Assembly: GCF_036244895.1 (NCBI RefSeq)
Contig: NZ_BQKE01000001.1
Coordinates: 806,001-870,000, forward strand
DNA: 64,000 nucleotides
Direction of reading: 5' to 3'
Source: Persicobacter diffluens
Lineage (GTDB): Bacteria > Bacteroidota > Bacteroidia > Cytophagales > Cyclobacteriaceae
In this document: positions 6,730 through 15,653 of the stretch, piece by piece
How the letters are laid out: every line of letters begins with the position of its first letter
How positions within the stretch are numbered: position 1 is the stretch's first letter
Position numbers and translations under genes: made by a program
The notes under the pieces: model-generated
What the model was told of the DNA's origin: nothing
Database searches by the model: none
Seen by the model: the letters and a program-made list of their open reading frames with translations, nothing else

Positions 6730-8952
6730 TTATTTGTCCCGGTCTTCCCGAATGACTTGTATCACGCCATTTACGTCAAGGAGGTTGCCGATCAGCTTGT
6801 CCAGGTGCTTAGTGTCCTGCACGAAAAGCTCAATGTTTCCGCGAAATATTCCTTTGTCTGATTCAATAGAAACTGATCGCATATTGACCTTTAGTTCTTC
6901 GGAAATAATTTTGGAAATGTCATTGATCAAGCCAACGCGGTCCGTTCCTTCAATGCGTAGCCCCACCAGAAAAGATTCTTCCTTCTGACTCGCCCATCGG
7001 GCTTTGATCACCCGGTGTCCGTGATTAGATAAAAGCTCCACCGCATTTGGGCAGGAGGTTCTGTGAATCTTAATTCCCTCATTCACGGTAATAAAACCGA
7101 AGATGTCATCTCCCGGAATCGGATTACAACATTTGGCGGTTTTATATTCAAAGATGTCCATGTCCTCTCCGATATAGAGCACATCTTCATCTCTTTCCTT
7201 GGTTTTGGTAATTTCCTTTTTAAAAGTGCTGGCATCGGAGATCTTGTCCGCTTTTTTCTTGGCGGTAATCTTGTCCCGGGCTTCCTGGAATTTTTTTATT
7301 TCTTTAGGGTCAATCTCTCCCTTTCCGATTTTATCCATCAGGTCCGGAATCGACTTCTGATTGAAGAAAGCACGAAGGCGCTGCATGGTCACCTCATTGT
7401 ACTCCATCTTCATTTGCTTCACTTTACGCTCCACTATCTCCTTACCTAAAGCAATATTGCGCTTGCGGTCCTCGGCCAAAGCATCCTTAATTCTGGAGCG
7501 GGCCTTGGAAGTAACCACAATTTTAAGCCAACCCTCATTGGGCTTTTGCTTGGTGGAGGTTAGGATTTCCACCTGATCCCCGGTCTTCACCTTATAGGAA
7601 ATGGGTACCAGCTTTTGATTTACCTTGGCGCCTATGCATCGCGCTCCTACCTCGGTATGGATTTCAAAAGCAAAATCCAAAGCAGTGGCATTATAGGGAA
7701 GGATCTTTAAATCTCCTTTGGGAGTAAAGATAAAGACTTCCTCCTGGAACAGGTTAGATTTGAAATCATCCACAAACTCCATGGCATTGGAGTCATTCTG
7801 CTCAAGCATTTCACGGACCTGACCGATCCAACCTTCCAGTCCGCCGCCTTTTTCTTTTCCTTTGGAGTTCTCTTTATATTTCCAGTGAGCAGCATATCCT
7901 TTCTCCGCAATTTCATCCATGCGTCGGGTGCGAATCTGCACCTCCACCCACTGCCCCGGCTTACTCATAACCGTGGTGTGGAGCGATTCATAACCATTCC
8001 CTTTCGGAGTGGAGATCCAGTCCCTTAGTCGGTCCGGATTTGGCTTATAAGAATCGGTCACCAGGGAATATATCTGCCAGCAGGTACTTTTCTCATCTTC
8101 CACCGGGGTGTCCACAATGATCCGGATAGCGAACAGATCATATACCTTTTCAAAGGGTACATTCTGCTTTTTCATTTTTCGCCAAATGGAATAAATGGAC
8201 TTCGGACGTCCCTTGATTTCAAAGGGGTAGTTCAGGGTTTGAATTTTCGTCCGAATCGGTTTAATAAAAGACTTGATGAAATTATTGCGAGCGACCTTAG
8301 TCTGATTCAGCTTGCTGGCGATTTCTCGGTAGGTATCCTGTTCGGTATATTTTAAGTAAAGATCTTCTAATTCAGATTTAATGGCATATAAGCCCAATCG
8401 GTGCGCTAAAGGTGCGTAAAGGTATATGGTTTCAGAGGCAATCTTTAATTGCTTATGTCTCGGCATGCTCCCCAAAGTACGCATGTTATGCAGGCGGTCG
8501 GCTAATTTGATCAGGATTACCCGCACATCTTCTGAAAGGGTCAAGAGCATTTTTCGGAAGTTCTCGGCCTGTGCGGAAGTTCCATATTCAAATACGCCGG
8601 AGATCTTGGTCAGGCCGTCAATAATTTGCGCCACCTTGGGACCAAAGTCTCTTTCAATATCCGTTAATTCAATCTCGGTATCTTCTACTACATCGTGTAA
8701 CAGGGCGGCAACAATGGAGGTGGTCCCGAGGCCAATCTCATCAATGCAGATCATTGCCACCTCGATGGGATGAAAAATATAAGGCTCACCGGATTTTCTT
8801 CGCATGTCCTGATGCGCCTCCATAGAGGTGTAAAAAGCTTTTTTGATGATTTTGGCGTCCCCCTCCTTTAGTACGGGTTTGGCGTGTCTCAACATCCTGC
8901 GGTATCTGCGGATGATCTCTTTGCGCTCCTCTTCCAGTTCGATTGTGGTCAT
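6730..8952 (-). CDS. Bifunctional RelA/SpoT (p)ppGpp synthetase/hydrolase
   Basis: This 740-residue Rel enzyme makes and degrades the stringent-response alarmone (p)ppGpp. The N-terminal HD hydrolase domain is intact, with His61, His86-Asp87 in LLHDVVED and Asp152 in KLADRLHNMRT, so hydrolysis should work. The synthetase domain (about 230-360) has GRPKSIYSIWRKM, the GYESLHT motif at 320-326 and VEVQIRT. A TGS domain (about 407-470) and a C-terminal ACT domain (about 666-740) complete the usual long-Rel layout. It is the only RSH protein visible here and probably the main one. The gene is monocistronic, with its own terminator. Confidence 0.96.
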   Translation of the reverse strand: MTTIELEEERKEIIRRYRRMLRHAKPVLKEGDAKIIKKAFYTSMEAHQDMRRKSGEPYIFHPIEVAMICIDEIGLGTTSIVAALLHDVVEDTEIELTDIERDFGPKVAQIIDGLTKISGVFEYGTSAQAENFRKMLLTLSEDVRVILIKLADRLHNMRTLGSMPRHKQLKIASETIYLYAPLAHRLGLYAIKSELEDLYLKYTEQDTYREIASKLNQTKVARNNFIKSFIKPIRTKIQTLNYPFEIKGRPKSIYSIWRKMKKQNVPFEKVYDLFAIRIIVDTPVEDEKSTCWQIYSLVTDSYKPNPDRLRDWISTPKGNGYESLHTTVMSKPGQWVEVQIRTRRMDEIAEKGYAAHWKYKENSKGKEKGGGLEGWIGQVREMLEQNDSNAMEFVDDFKSNLFQEEVFIFTPKGDLKILPYNATALDFAFEIHTEVGARCIGAKVNQKLVPISYKVKTGDQVEILTSTKQKPNEGWLKIVVTSKARSRIKDALAEDRKRNIALGKEIVERKVKQMKMEYNEVTMQRLRAFFNQKSIPDLMDKIGKGEIDPKEIKKFQEARDKITAKKKADKISDASTFKKEITKTKERDEDVLYIGEDMDIFEYKTAKCCNPIPGDDIFGFITVNEGIKIHRTSCPNAVELLSNHGHRVIKARWASQKEESFLVGLRIEGTDRVGLINDISKIISEELKVNMRSVSIESDKGIFRGNIELFVQDTKHLDKLIGNLLDVNGVIQVIREDRDK

Positions 8953-9215
8953 GTCTTAAGATAAAAATTCCTAAAGCTAGATGAAAGATCTTCAGGGCTT
9001 TAATCGATAAATTAGGATGATATTCCTTAAAATAATAAAGCTTGAAAACGTAATAAACACGCTCTTAGAAAACGTACTCGTTTTTTGTAAATTCAATGTT
9101 ACCTAAATATTTTAAAAAAGTGAAAGATTATTTCCTCCGTTTGAATCTAATTTGGATAGAATAAAAATTCTTACCAAGACTTGGAGGGCATAGTACAATG
9201 GCCGCACATTTTTTC

Positions 9216-9223
9216 TAAATTTG
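9216..9223 (+). promoter_or_regulatory. Promoter -7 element TAAATTTG
   Basis: TAAATTTG matches the TAnnTTTG consensus 13 bases before the ATG of the small exported protein at 9237. This implies a very short leader. No TTG is found at the expected -33 spacing. Confidence 0.45.
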
Positions 9224-9236
9224 TCAAAATTATTAA

Positions 9237-9566
9237 ATGAGATTCTTTTTTCGCATATGGACCTTGTATATGGCACTCATTGTAATGGTGCCTTGCTCGG
9301 ATGATCCTGCTGTCGCGCATGATCATCACGGAGGAGCTATGCACCAGTGTGAACAGTTAAACCACGCGGAAGAGGAAGAAGACTTTGGAGAGACCTGCTC
9401 TCCTTTTTGTGGTTGCGGTTGTTGCCAGAAAGTCGCTGACCGTTGTACCTTGAAGATTCCCACTATTGATCGTATCCAATCGGAGGCGGGCTTCAAAAAT
9501 CCAAGGCTCCTGCAGCTTGTAGTGGATGAAGTCTATGTCGACCATTTTCAGCCTCCCCGGGCTTGA
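9237..9566 (+). CDS. Small Cys/His-rich exported protein before metal-efflux genes
   Basis: The 109-residue protein has a hydrophobic N-terminus ending MVPCSDD, which suits a signal peptide or lipobox. A metal-ligand-rich middle follows (HDHHGGAMHQC, and Cys-rich SPFCGCGCCQKVADRC). It resembles the small uncharacterised proteins (DUF6660-like, by memory) that often precede CusA/CzcA-type pump genes in Bacteroidota. I infer a periplasmic metal-binding or sensing role, not shown for this protein. The pump gene starts about 270 bases downstream in the same direction, and no terminator is visible between them, so co-transcription is plausible. Confidence 0.75.
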   Translation: MRFFFRIWTLYMALIVMVPCSDDPAVAHDHHGGAMHQCEQLNHAEEEEDFGETCSPFCGCGCCQKVADRCTLKIPTIDRIQSEAGFKNPRLLQLVVDEVYVDHFQPPRA

Positions 9567-9839
9567 TTGAATTTTCTCAGGATATCATTTTTTTATTAGA
9601 CTCGATCTGAATAATACGGATGGAGCGAAATCCCCTGTTTAATTATTTATAAACCGCGGCGAAGTGTTTACCTTTTGGTAGGTACTTGTTTTGTATGTCG
9701 TTGGTGGTGAAAGGGGAAAGGTGTCCTATGTCAAAAAATTACCAGCCATGCGCTTGGTGATTATTTTCTTTTCCGAACGACTTTAGGCTTCTGCTGTTCT
9801 TTAACGGTGGAGGGGCTTGCGTTCCAAAAAAATCAATCA

Positions 9840-12800
9840 ATGATTCAAAAAATAATAGATCTGTCTATCCGTAATAAGGGCGTCATTGCCCTGTTAATGG
9901 TAGGCTGGATATTGGGGGGAATCTGGGCTATGAAAGATCTCCCTTTGGATGCAGTACCTGATATTACCAATAATCAGGTGCAAATCATTACCGTGGCGCC
10001 GGATCTGGGCACGGAAGAAATCGAGCAATTTGTATCTTATCCGGTGGAAGTGAATATGGCCAATCTGCCCGGGGTGGAGGAAATCCGTTCTATTTCAAGG
10101 TTTGGCCTTTCAGTGGTCACGGTGGTGTTTGAAGAAGATATGGGTACTTATCTTCCGCGACAGTTAGTGGGGGAAAAGCTGGATGAGGTCAAGGAGCAAA
10201 TTCCTGCTGGATTCGGAACCCCGGAGATGGGACCCATTACCACCGGATTGGGAGAAGTTTATCAATATTTTCTGGAAGTAGATGCTGATCATGCCGATCA
10301 ATATTCCCTTACTGATTTGAGGGAAATGCAAGACTGGATTATCCGCCGACAAATGGCCATGGTGCCCGGAGTCGTGGAGGTGAATGGTTTTGGTGGTTCG
10401 GTGAAGCAGTTTGAGGTGAAGTTAGACCCGGCAGTGATCAATGCGATGGGCATCACGGTGTCAGAGGTGTTTGAAGCTTTGGAAAAAAATAATGCCAACA
10501 CCGGTGGTGCCTATATCGAAAAGAACCATAAAGCCAACTTTATCCGGGGGGAAGGTTTATTGCGTTCAGCGGAAGAGATTGAGCAGGTCGTAGTGGCCAA
10601 TGTGCAGGGCCTGCCGGTTCTTATTAAAGATGTGGCGGAGGTTGGCATAGGCGGTGCGATACGTTATGGCGCTTTAACGGTGGACGGAAAAGGAGAAGCC
10701 GTAGGAGGCATGGTCATGATGCTGAAGGGAGGAAACTCTAATGCGGTAATTGATCATGTCAAAGTTCGGGTAGCGGAGATTCAGAAGTCCATGCCGGAAG
10801 GAGTGACGATTGTGCCTTATCATGATCGATCAGAATTGGTGAAGAAAACAACTAGTACAGTGGCTGGCAATCTTGTAGAGGGTGGGCTGATCGTTATTTT
10901 TATTTTGGTGCTCTTCCTGGGGAACTGGCGGGGAGGTTTGATTGTGGCCTCTACCATCCCGTTATCCCTGCTTTTTGCTTTTATGATGATGCGCGCCTTT
11001 GGGGTGTGGGCGAATCTGATGTCTTTAGGGGCGATAGATTTCGGAATTATTGTTGACGGAGCAGTAATTATTGTAGAGAGTGCCGTCTTCATGATGCACA
11101 AAAGAATTTTGGGCGGACATGCCCTGAATCGAAAAGATCGGGATGAGGTAGCCTCCGAAGCTTCCGGTAAGATGATGAACTCTGCCTTCTTCGGGCAACT
11201 GATTATCCTGATTGTATTCCTGCCGATTTTGGCATTGGAAGGAGTGGAAGGGAAAATGTTCCAACCGATGGCGCTCACCTTTGGTTTTGCTATTATTGGT
11301 GCTATGCTGTTGTGTCTGACCTATGTGCCTATGATTGCCGCGACCTTTTTGAATGCCCGAGTTAATGAAAAGCCCGGTTTTGGAGATAAGGTGGTGAGCC
11401 GTTTGGAAAACAGCTTTAAGCCGCTTTTGGAAAAAGTACTGGATCATGGTAAGCAGTTTTTGGCCGTTTGTGTGGTAGCCCTTGCCCTTGCAGTGGGGGT
11501 GTTCAGCCAAATGGGGGGGGAGTTTATTCCGCAGCTGGATGAAGGCGATTTTGCTTTCCATGTCATCGCTAAGCCCGGTTCGGCCCTTTCTGAAACCGTG
11601 GATGCCACCACCAGGGTGGAACAATTGGTAATGAAGAATTTCCCGGAAGTAAAACATGTGGTAAGCCGCATTGGGGTGGCGGATGTACCTACAGACCCCA
11701 TGCCGATGGACGTAGCCGACGTGATCGTCAACTTACAGCCGGAAGAACTATGGCGGGAAGGGATGACGAAGCATCAATTAGTGGAGGAAGTAGAGGCATT
11801 GGTGAAGACGGTGCCGGGAATCAATTTCGAATTTACCCAACCAATTGAGATGCGATTCAATGAACTCCTCACTGGAGTACGCGAAGACATTGCGGTGAAG
11901 ATCTATGGTGATGATCTGGAAGTGCTGGCACGTATTGCCAGGGAAACGGGGCAATTAATCAATGGGATTGAAGGCATCGGGGACTTGAAAGTGGAAGCCA
12001 CTACCGGACAACCGCAGTTGAATGTTAAATACAAGCGGGATCTTTTAGCTAAATACGGGGCTTCAGTGGCAGAGGTGAATCAGGCCATTCGAACTGCCTT
12101 TGCCGGTGGTGTGGCAGGGACTATTTTTCAGGGAGAACGTCGTTTTGATTTGGTGGTTAGGCTGGCAGAAGAAAACCGAAATGATTTGGAGGACCTGAAA
12201 CATTTATTTGTAAGATTGGACTCCGGGGCAAAAATTCCCCTTCAGGAATTGGCAGAAATTACTTTTGAGCCCGGGCCGATGCAGATTTCCCGTGATGATA
12301 CCAATCGCAGGACTTATGTGGGGATTAACGTTCGGGGGAGAGATGTGGAGTCGTTGGTGAATGAAATTCAGGAAAAACTGGATGCGGAATTGAAGATGCC
12401 TCCGGGCTATTTTATCCGTTATGGAGGGGCTTTTGAAAATCTGGAGCGGGCAAAAGAACGTTTGCAAGTACTTGTTCCGGTGGTACTGGTACTTATTTTC
12501 GTGCTGGTGTACTTTGCTTTGGGCTCTGTCAAAAAGACCATCATGATCTATATGGCCATCCCGATGGCTACTATTGGAGGAGTGGTCAGCTTATGGTTAA
12601 GGGGAATGCCTTTTAGTATTTCTGCTGGTGTCGGATTCATCGTATTATTCGGGGTGGCCGTTTTGAACGGATTAGTATTAATTCATGGACTGGATGAATT
12701 GGAGGAAATGCCCTTGCGGGAGCGAATCCTTCAGGGAACCACACGTCGTTTACGCCCCATTTTACTGACAGCCTCTACGGATATTCTGGGCTTTTTGCCC

Positions 12801-14165
12801 ATGGCGCTTTCCAATGGTGCCGGAGCAGAAGTGCAGCGCCCCTTGGCTACGGTGGTGATTGGGGGATTGTTTACTGCCTGTTTGTTGACCTTATTTGTTT
12901 TGCCCATTTTATATCAATTAGTTCATAAAGACGAGCATTCAAAAGTGGTAGAGGTTCCGCCAAAGGCCGTTATGGCCACCCTATTATTGATGGTAATGCC
13001 ATTTTTTGGGAAAGCACAAGATCAAAAGCAGGAGCTTTCTCTGGAGGAGGCGCTGGATCGTGCCTATAAGAATTACCCCATTATGCAGCAGGCCGGTTTG
13101 AATATTGAACAGCAGCAGGCATTGAAGAAAACCGCTTTCAATTTTGGAACCACTCAGCTGACCACCGGTGGCGAGGAGATCGGTGAAAACGGCAGGGGAG
13201 TTTACACGCCCTTTATGATTAATCAGCAAAATATTGATATCTTTTCCATGTCCGCCAAATCCAAATATTATAAAAAGGCAATCAATGCGGCAGAGGTGGA
13301 GCAACAGTTGCAATGGCAGGATTTGAAGCGCTGGGTGAGTCAGGATTGGGTACGCTCTTCAGTAGATTATGCCCGCCTGCAATGGGTGAAGCGCTTTATG
13401 GACATTAACAATGATTTTGAGCGTCGGGCCAAAATGTTGTATGAAACCGAAGCCACTAATAAGCTGGCCTATTTGGCGGCACAGAACAAAATGCAGATGC
13501 TGAAGAATCAGCAGATTCAGGTGGAGAAGGAATATCAGGAACAATTGGCCGCGCTGCAGCAGTGGATGATGTCCGATACCCTCTTTACCGTAGCGCAGGC
13601 ACCAGAGCAATTCCTTTCGGAGGTGGATGCGGACAGTGTGTTGCTGCAACAGCATCCGTTAATTCAGTATTATGAGCAGCAGACGATGCTGGCAAAGCAA
13701 TCAGTGAAAGTGGAGCAGGCAAATTATTTGCCTAAATTAAGTGTGCAGTACGGTTGGCAAACGGTGGAAGGGCAGTCCGGTTTTTACCAATGGCAGGGTG
13801 GGATTACGCTACCTCTGGTTTTCAATGCCCAAAAGGGAAGAGTGAAAGCCGCTAAAAAAGTAGCAGAAAGAACCGAAGCCGTACAACAAGAACAGCTGGC
13901 CAGATTGCAGGGGCGATTGAATCAATCCAAAATCAATTTTGAAAAGTGGCAGCTATCGGTCAGTAACTATCGGCAGTCTTTATTGCCGGTGGCAGAAGAA
14001 CAAATTCAGGCGGCTCAGCTGGCTTATGAAGTTGGGGAGATTGATTATGTCACCTTTATTCAAAACCTGGATAATGCCATGCAGGCCTATCAAGCCTATT
14101 ATCAGGCATTGGAACAGCTGCTATTGGCACAAATTGATTTGGAATACCTTCTGGTAACCCTTTAA
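9840..14165 (+). CDS. CusA/CzcA-type heavy-metal RND pump fused to TolC-like domain
   Basis: This 1441-residue protein joins two parts of a tripartite efflux system. Residues 1 to about 1030 are a complete heavy-metal RND permease driven by protons. It starts MIQKIIDLSIRNKGVIALLM, and the proton-relay acids Asp400, Asp406 and Glu413 are present in the fourth membrane helix (AIDFGIIVDGAVIIVES). Residues from about 1060 form a TolC-type outer-membrane factor (LSLEEALDRAY at its start, long Gln-rich helices, NAMQAYQAYYQALEQLLLAQ near the end). The two are separated by a hydrophobic stretch ending GKAQDQ that looks like an internal signal peptide, starting at Met1045. The ATG at 9840 is chosen over a GTG 33 bases upstream. 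Substrate (Cu, Ag, Zn, Co or Cd) cannot be fixed from sequence. The partner CusB-type gene follows after six bases. Confidence 0.93.
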   Translation: MIQKIIDLSIRNKGVIALLMVGWILGGIWAMKDLPLDAVPDITNNQVQIITVAPDLGTEEIEQFVSYPVEVNMANLPGVEEIRSISRFGLSVVTVVFEEDMGTYLPRQLVGEKLDEVKEQIPAGFGTPEMGPITTGLGEVYQYFLEVDADHADQYSLTDLREMQDWIIRRQMAMVPGVVEVNGFGGSVKQFEVKLDPAVINAMGITVSEVFEALEKNNANTGGAYIEKNHKANFIRGEGLLRSAEEIEQVVVANVQGLPVLIKDVAEVGIGGAIRYGALTVDGKGEAVGGMVMMLKGGNSNAVIDHVKVRVAEIQKSMPEGVTIVPYHDRSELVKKTTSTVAGNLVEGGLIVIFILVLFLGNWRGGLIVASTIPLSLLFAFMMMRAFGVWANLMSLGAIDFGIIVDGAVIIVESAVFMMHKRILGGHALNRKDRDEVASEASGKMMNSAFFGQLIILIVFLPILALEGVEGKMFQPMALTFGFAIIGAMLLCLTYVPMIAATFLNARVNEKPGFGDKVVSRLENSFKPLLEKVLDHGKQFLAVCVVALALAVGVFSQMGGEFIPQLDEGDFAFHVIAKPGSALSETVDATTRVEQLVMKNFPEVKHVVSRIGVADVPTDPMPMDVADVIVNLQPEELWREGMTKHQLVEEVEALVKTVPGINFEFTQPIEMRFNELLTGVREDIAVKIYGDDLEVLARIARETGQLINGIEGIGDLKVEATTGQPQLNVKYKRDLLAKYGASVAEVNQAIRTAFAGGVAGTIFQGERRFDLVVRLAEENRNDLEDLKHLFVRLDSGAKIPLQELAEITFEPGPMQISRDDTNRRTYVGINVRGRDVESLVNEIQEKLDAELKMPPGYFIRYGGAFENLERAKERLQVLVPVVLVLIFVLVYFALGSVKKTIMIYMAIPMATIGGVVSLWLRGMPFSISAGVGFIVLFGVAVLNGLVLIHGLDELEEMPLRERILQGTTRRLRPILLTASTDILGFLPMALSNGAGAEVQRPLATVVIGGLFTACLLTLFVLPILYQLVHKDEHSKVVEVPPKAVMATLLLMVMPFFGKAQDQKQELSLEEALDRAYKNYPIMQQAGLNIEQQQALKKTAFNFGTTQLTTGGEEIGENGRGVYTPFMINQQNIDIFSMSAKSKYYKKAINAAEVEQQLQWQDLKRWVSQDWVRSSVDYARLQWVKRFMDINNDFERRAKMLYETEATNKLAYLAAQNKMQMLKNQQIQVEKEYQEQLAALQQWMMSDTLFTVAQAPEQFLSEVDADSVLLQQHPLIQYYEQQTMLAKQSVKVEQANYLPKLSVQYGWQTVEGQSGFYQWQGGITLPLVFNAQKGRVKAAKKVAERTEAVQQEQLARLQGRLNQSKINFEKWQLSVSNYRQSLLPVAEEQIQAAQLAYEVGEIDYVTFIQNLDNAMQAYQAYYQALEQLLLAQIDLEYLLVTL

Positions 14166-14171
14166 AAAAAC

Positions 14172-15353
14172 ATGGAGATGAAATTGAATCTGAAAAATAT
14201 ATTGATATTAATGGCAGCCCTGCTTTTCGGGGCTTGTGGAAGTAAAGATCAGGCGACCAGGGAAGCCAGTCTTGCAGAGGAGGAACATTTAGATGCTGGT
14301 CTGGTGAAGCTGACCAATATGCAAATTCAGGCCTTGGACTTAATAAGTGGTCCGTTGGAAATGCGCAATTTGTCCGAGGTGGTCGTGGCGAATGGCAGCC
14401 TGGAAGTCCCTCCGCAGGGAAGAGCCAACGTGTCTTCCGTAATAGGCGCAAATGTGGCGAAGATTAAAGTGGTAGAGGGGCAGTTAGTGAAAAAGGGGGA
14501 GGTTTTGGCCTATTTGGAACATCCCGACATTATTCAGGCACAGTTGGATTATCAGGAAGCTTATCAGCAATTGTTCTATGTGGAGGATGATTTCAAACGT
14601 CAGGAAAAACTGTATCAGGAAAAAGTGGCCTCGGGTAAGCAATATCAGAAAGCCAAGGCGGATTTCATGACGCTGAAAAGTCTGGTGAGTGGCCTGAAGA
14701 TGAAGTTGCAAATGCTGAATATCAATGCCGCCAAGGTAGTGGAAGGAGAAGTGATTCGGTATGCGGCCATTACTTCCCCTATCCATGGGGCGATCACCGA
14801 GATTGACATCGCCACAGGTCAGTATGTGGATCCGCAAACGGTGATGTTTGAATTGATTGATGCTTCTCATGTGCATGCAGACCTGATGGTATATGAAAAA
14901 GATGCCTTTAAATTGAAAAAAGGCCAGCGGGTGAAATTTTCATTATCCCAGTATAAAGAAGAGATCTTTGAGGCTGAAATTATATCCGTGGGGAAAAATT
15001 TTGAAGAAGACCGCAAGGCAGTACATGTTCACGCCGAACCTTTCGCCGATAGCCCGAAATTATTACCGGGCCTATACATTAAAGGGCTGATTGAGGTAGG
15101 GGAGCATACCGTAGCGACGCTTCCGGAGGCGGCAATCGTGGAGAAGGCGGGGAAACATTACATTTTCCGAACAAAAGAAATTCAGGAGAAAGAACAGATT
15201 TTTGAGCAAGTGGAGGTGGTTCCCGGCATGAAGCATTTGGGATTTGTAGAGGTGAAAGCCATGGAGCCACTGGAAGCTGAGGATCAATGGGTGCTGAATG
15301 CTGCCTATTATCTGCTTTCAGAAATGGATAAGGAAGAAGCAGAGCACGATTAG
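14172..15353 (+). CDS. CusB/CzcB-type efflux adaptor lipoprotein
   Basis: The 393-residue periplasmic adaptor (membrane fusion protein) links the RND pump to its outer-membrane channel. The N-terminus has a lipoprotein signal ending LLFGACG, with the lipidated Cys after Gly-Ala. Then come the barrel-sandwich (lipoyl-like) halves, with VVEGQLVKKGEVLAYLEHP before an alpha-helical hairpin (about 120-185) and ITSPIHGAITEIDIATGQYV after it. A beta-barrel domain and a membrane-proximal domain follow. A second in-frame ATG at 14178 is an equally good start. It is clearly in one operon with the pump. A dispersed element and then a terminator follow. Confidence 0.92.
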   Translation: MEMKLNLKNILILMAALLFGACGSKDQATREASLAEEEHLDAGLVKLTNMQIQALDLISGPLEMRNLSEVVVANGSLEVPPQGRANVSSVIGANVAKIKVVEGQLVKKGEVLAYLEHPDIIQAQLDYQEAYQQLFYVEDDFKRQEKLYQEKVASGKQYQKAKADFMTLKSLVSGLKMKLQMLNINAAKVVEGEVIRYAAITSPIHGAITEIDIATGQYVDPQTVMFELIDASHVHADLMVYEKDAFKLKKGQRVKFSLSQYKEEIFEAEIISVGKNFEEDRKAVHVHAEPFADSPKLLPGLYIKGLIEVGEHTVATLPEAAIVEKAGKHYIFRTKEIQEKEQIFEQVEVVPGMKHLGFVEVKAMEPLEAEDQWVLNAAYYLLSEMDKEEAEHD

Positions 15354-15373
15354 CACCCCTAACATTGCGTTTC

Positions 15374-15592
15374 ACCCGAATTATTCACCGATAAATTCAT
15401 TAACTAAGCATAAATAGCTTGTTTTTAGTTTATTGTGATTTGTTTTCTTTGGTTTATAATAGCCTGAATTTGGCTAAGTTAGCTTTCTCTTCATTCATCT
15501 GTTTCGTTGGAAAAAACTCGAAATAGGAAAAATTCCTTCATTTTTTCCGCCTTACAGCTAAAGGAGGATTTAAGCAGGAATAATCCGGGTTT
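15374..15592 (+). repeat. Near-intact copy of the 222-bp dispersed element
   Basis: It begins CACCCGAATTATTCACCG and ends GAATAATCCGGGTTTCA, with all internal blocks in order, although the central palindrome is partly decayed (TAGCCTGAATTTGGCTA). The flanks are TTCA rather than TTAA. It lies between the efflux operon stop and that operon's terminator, so it would be transcribed as part of the 3' untranslated region. Confidence 0.8.
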
Positions 15593-15620
15593 CACACTTG
15601 ATGAAATAAAGGAAATAATC

Positions 15621-15653
15621 AGAGGCGGTCAGATGTTGGTCGCCTCTTTTTGC
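15621..15653 (+). terminator. Rho-independent terminator of efflux operon
   Basis: AGAGGCG and CGCCTCT form a hairpin followed by TTTTT on the plus strand. It overlaps the stop codon of the convergent DUF2851 gene, so it is a compact convergent end. Confidence 0.75.

Noticed and set aside
9807..9839. GTG start for the metal pump
   Set aside because: The ATG at 9840 gives the typical RND N-terminus; the extra 11 residues have no support.
11025..11657. 210-codon frame opposite the metal pump gene
   Set aside because: It is a shadow of the clearly coding RND gene, rich in His, Gln and Ser as expected for an antisense frame.
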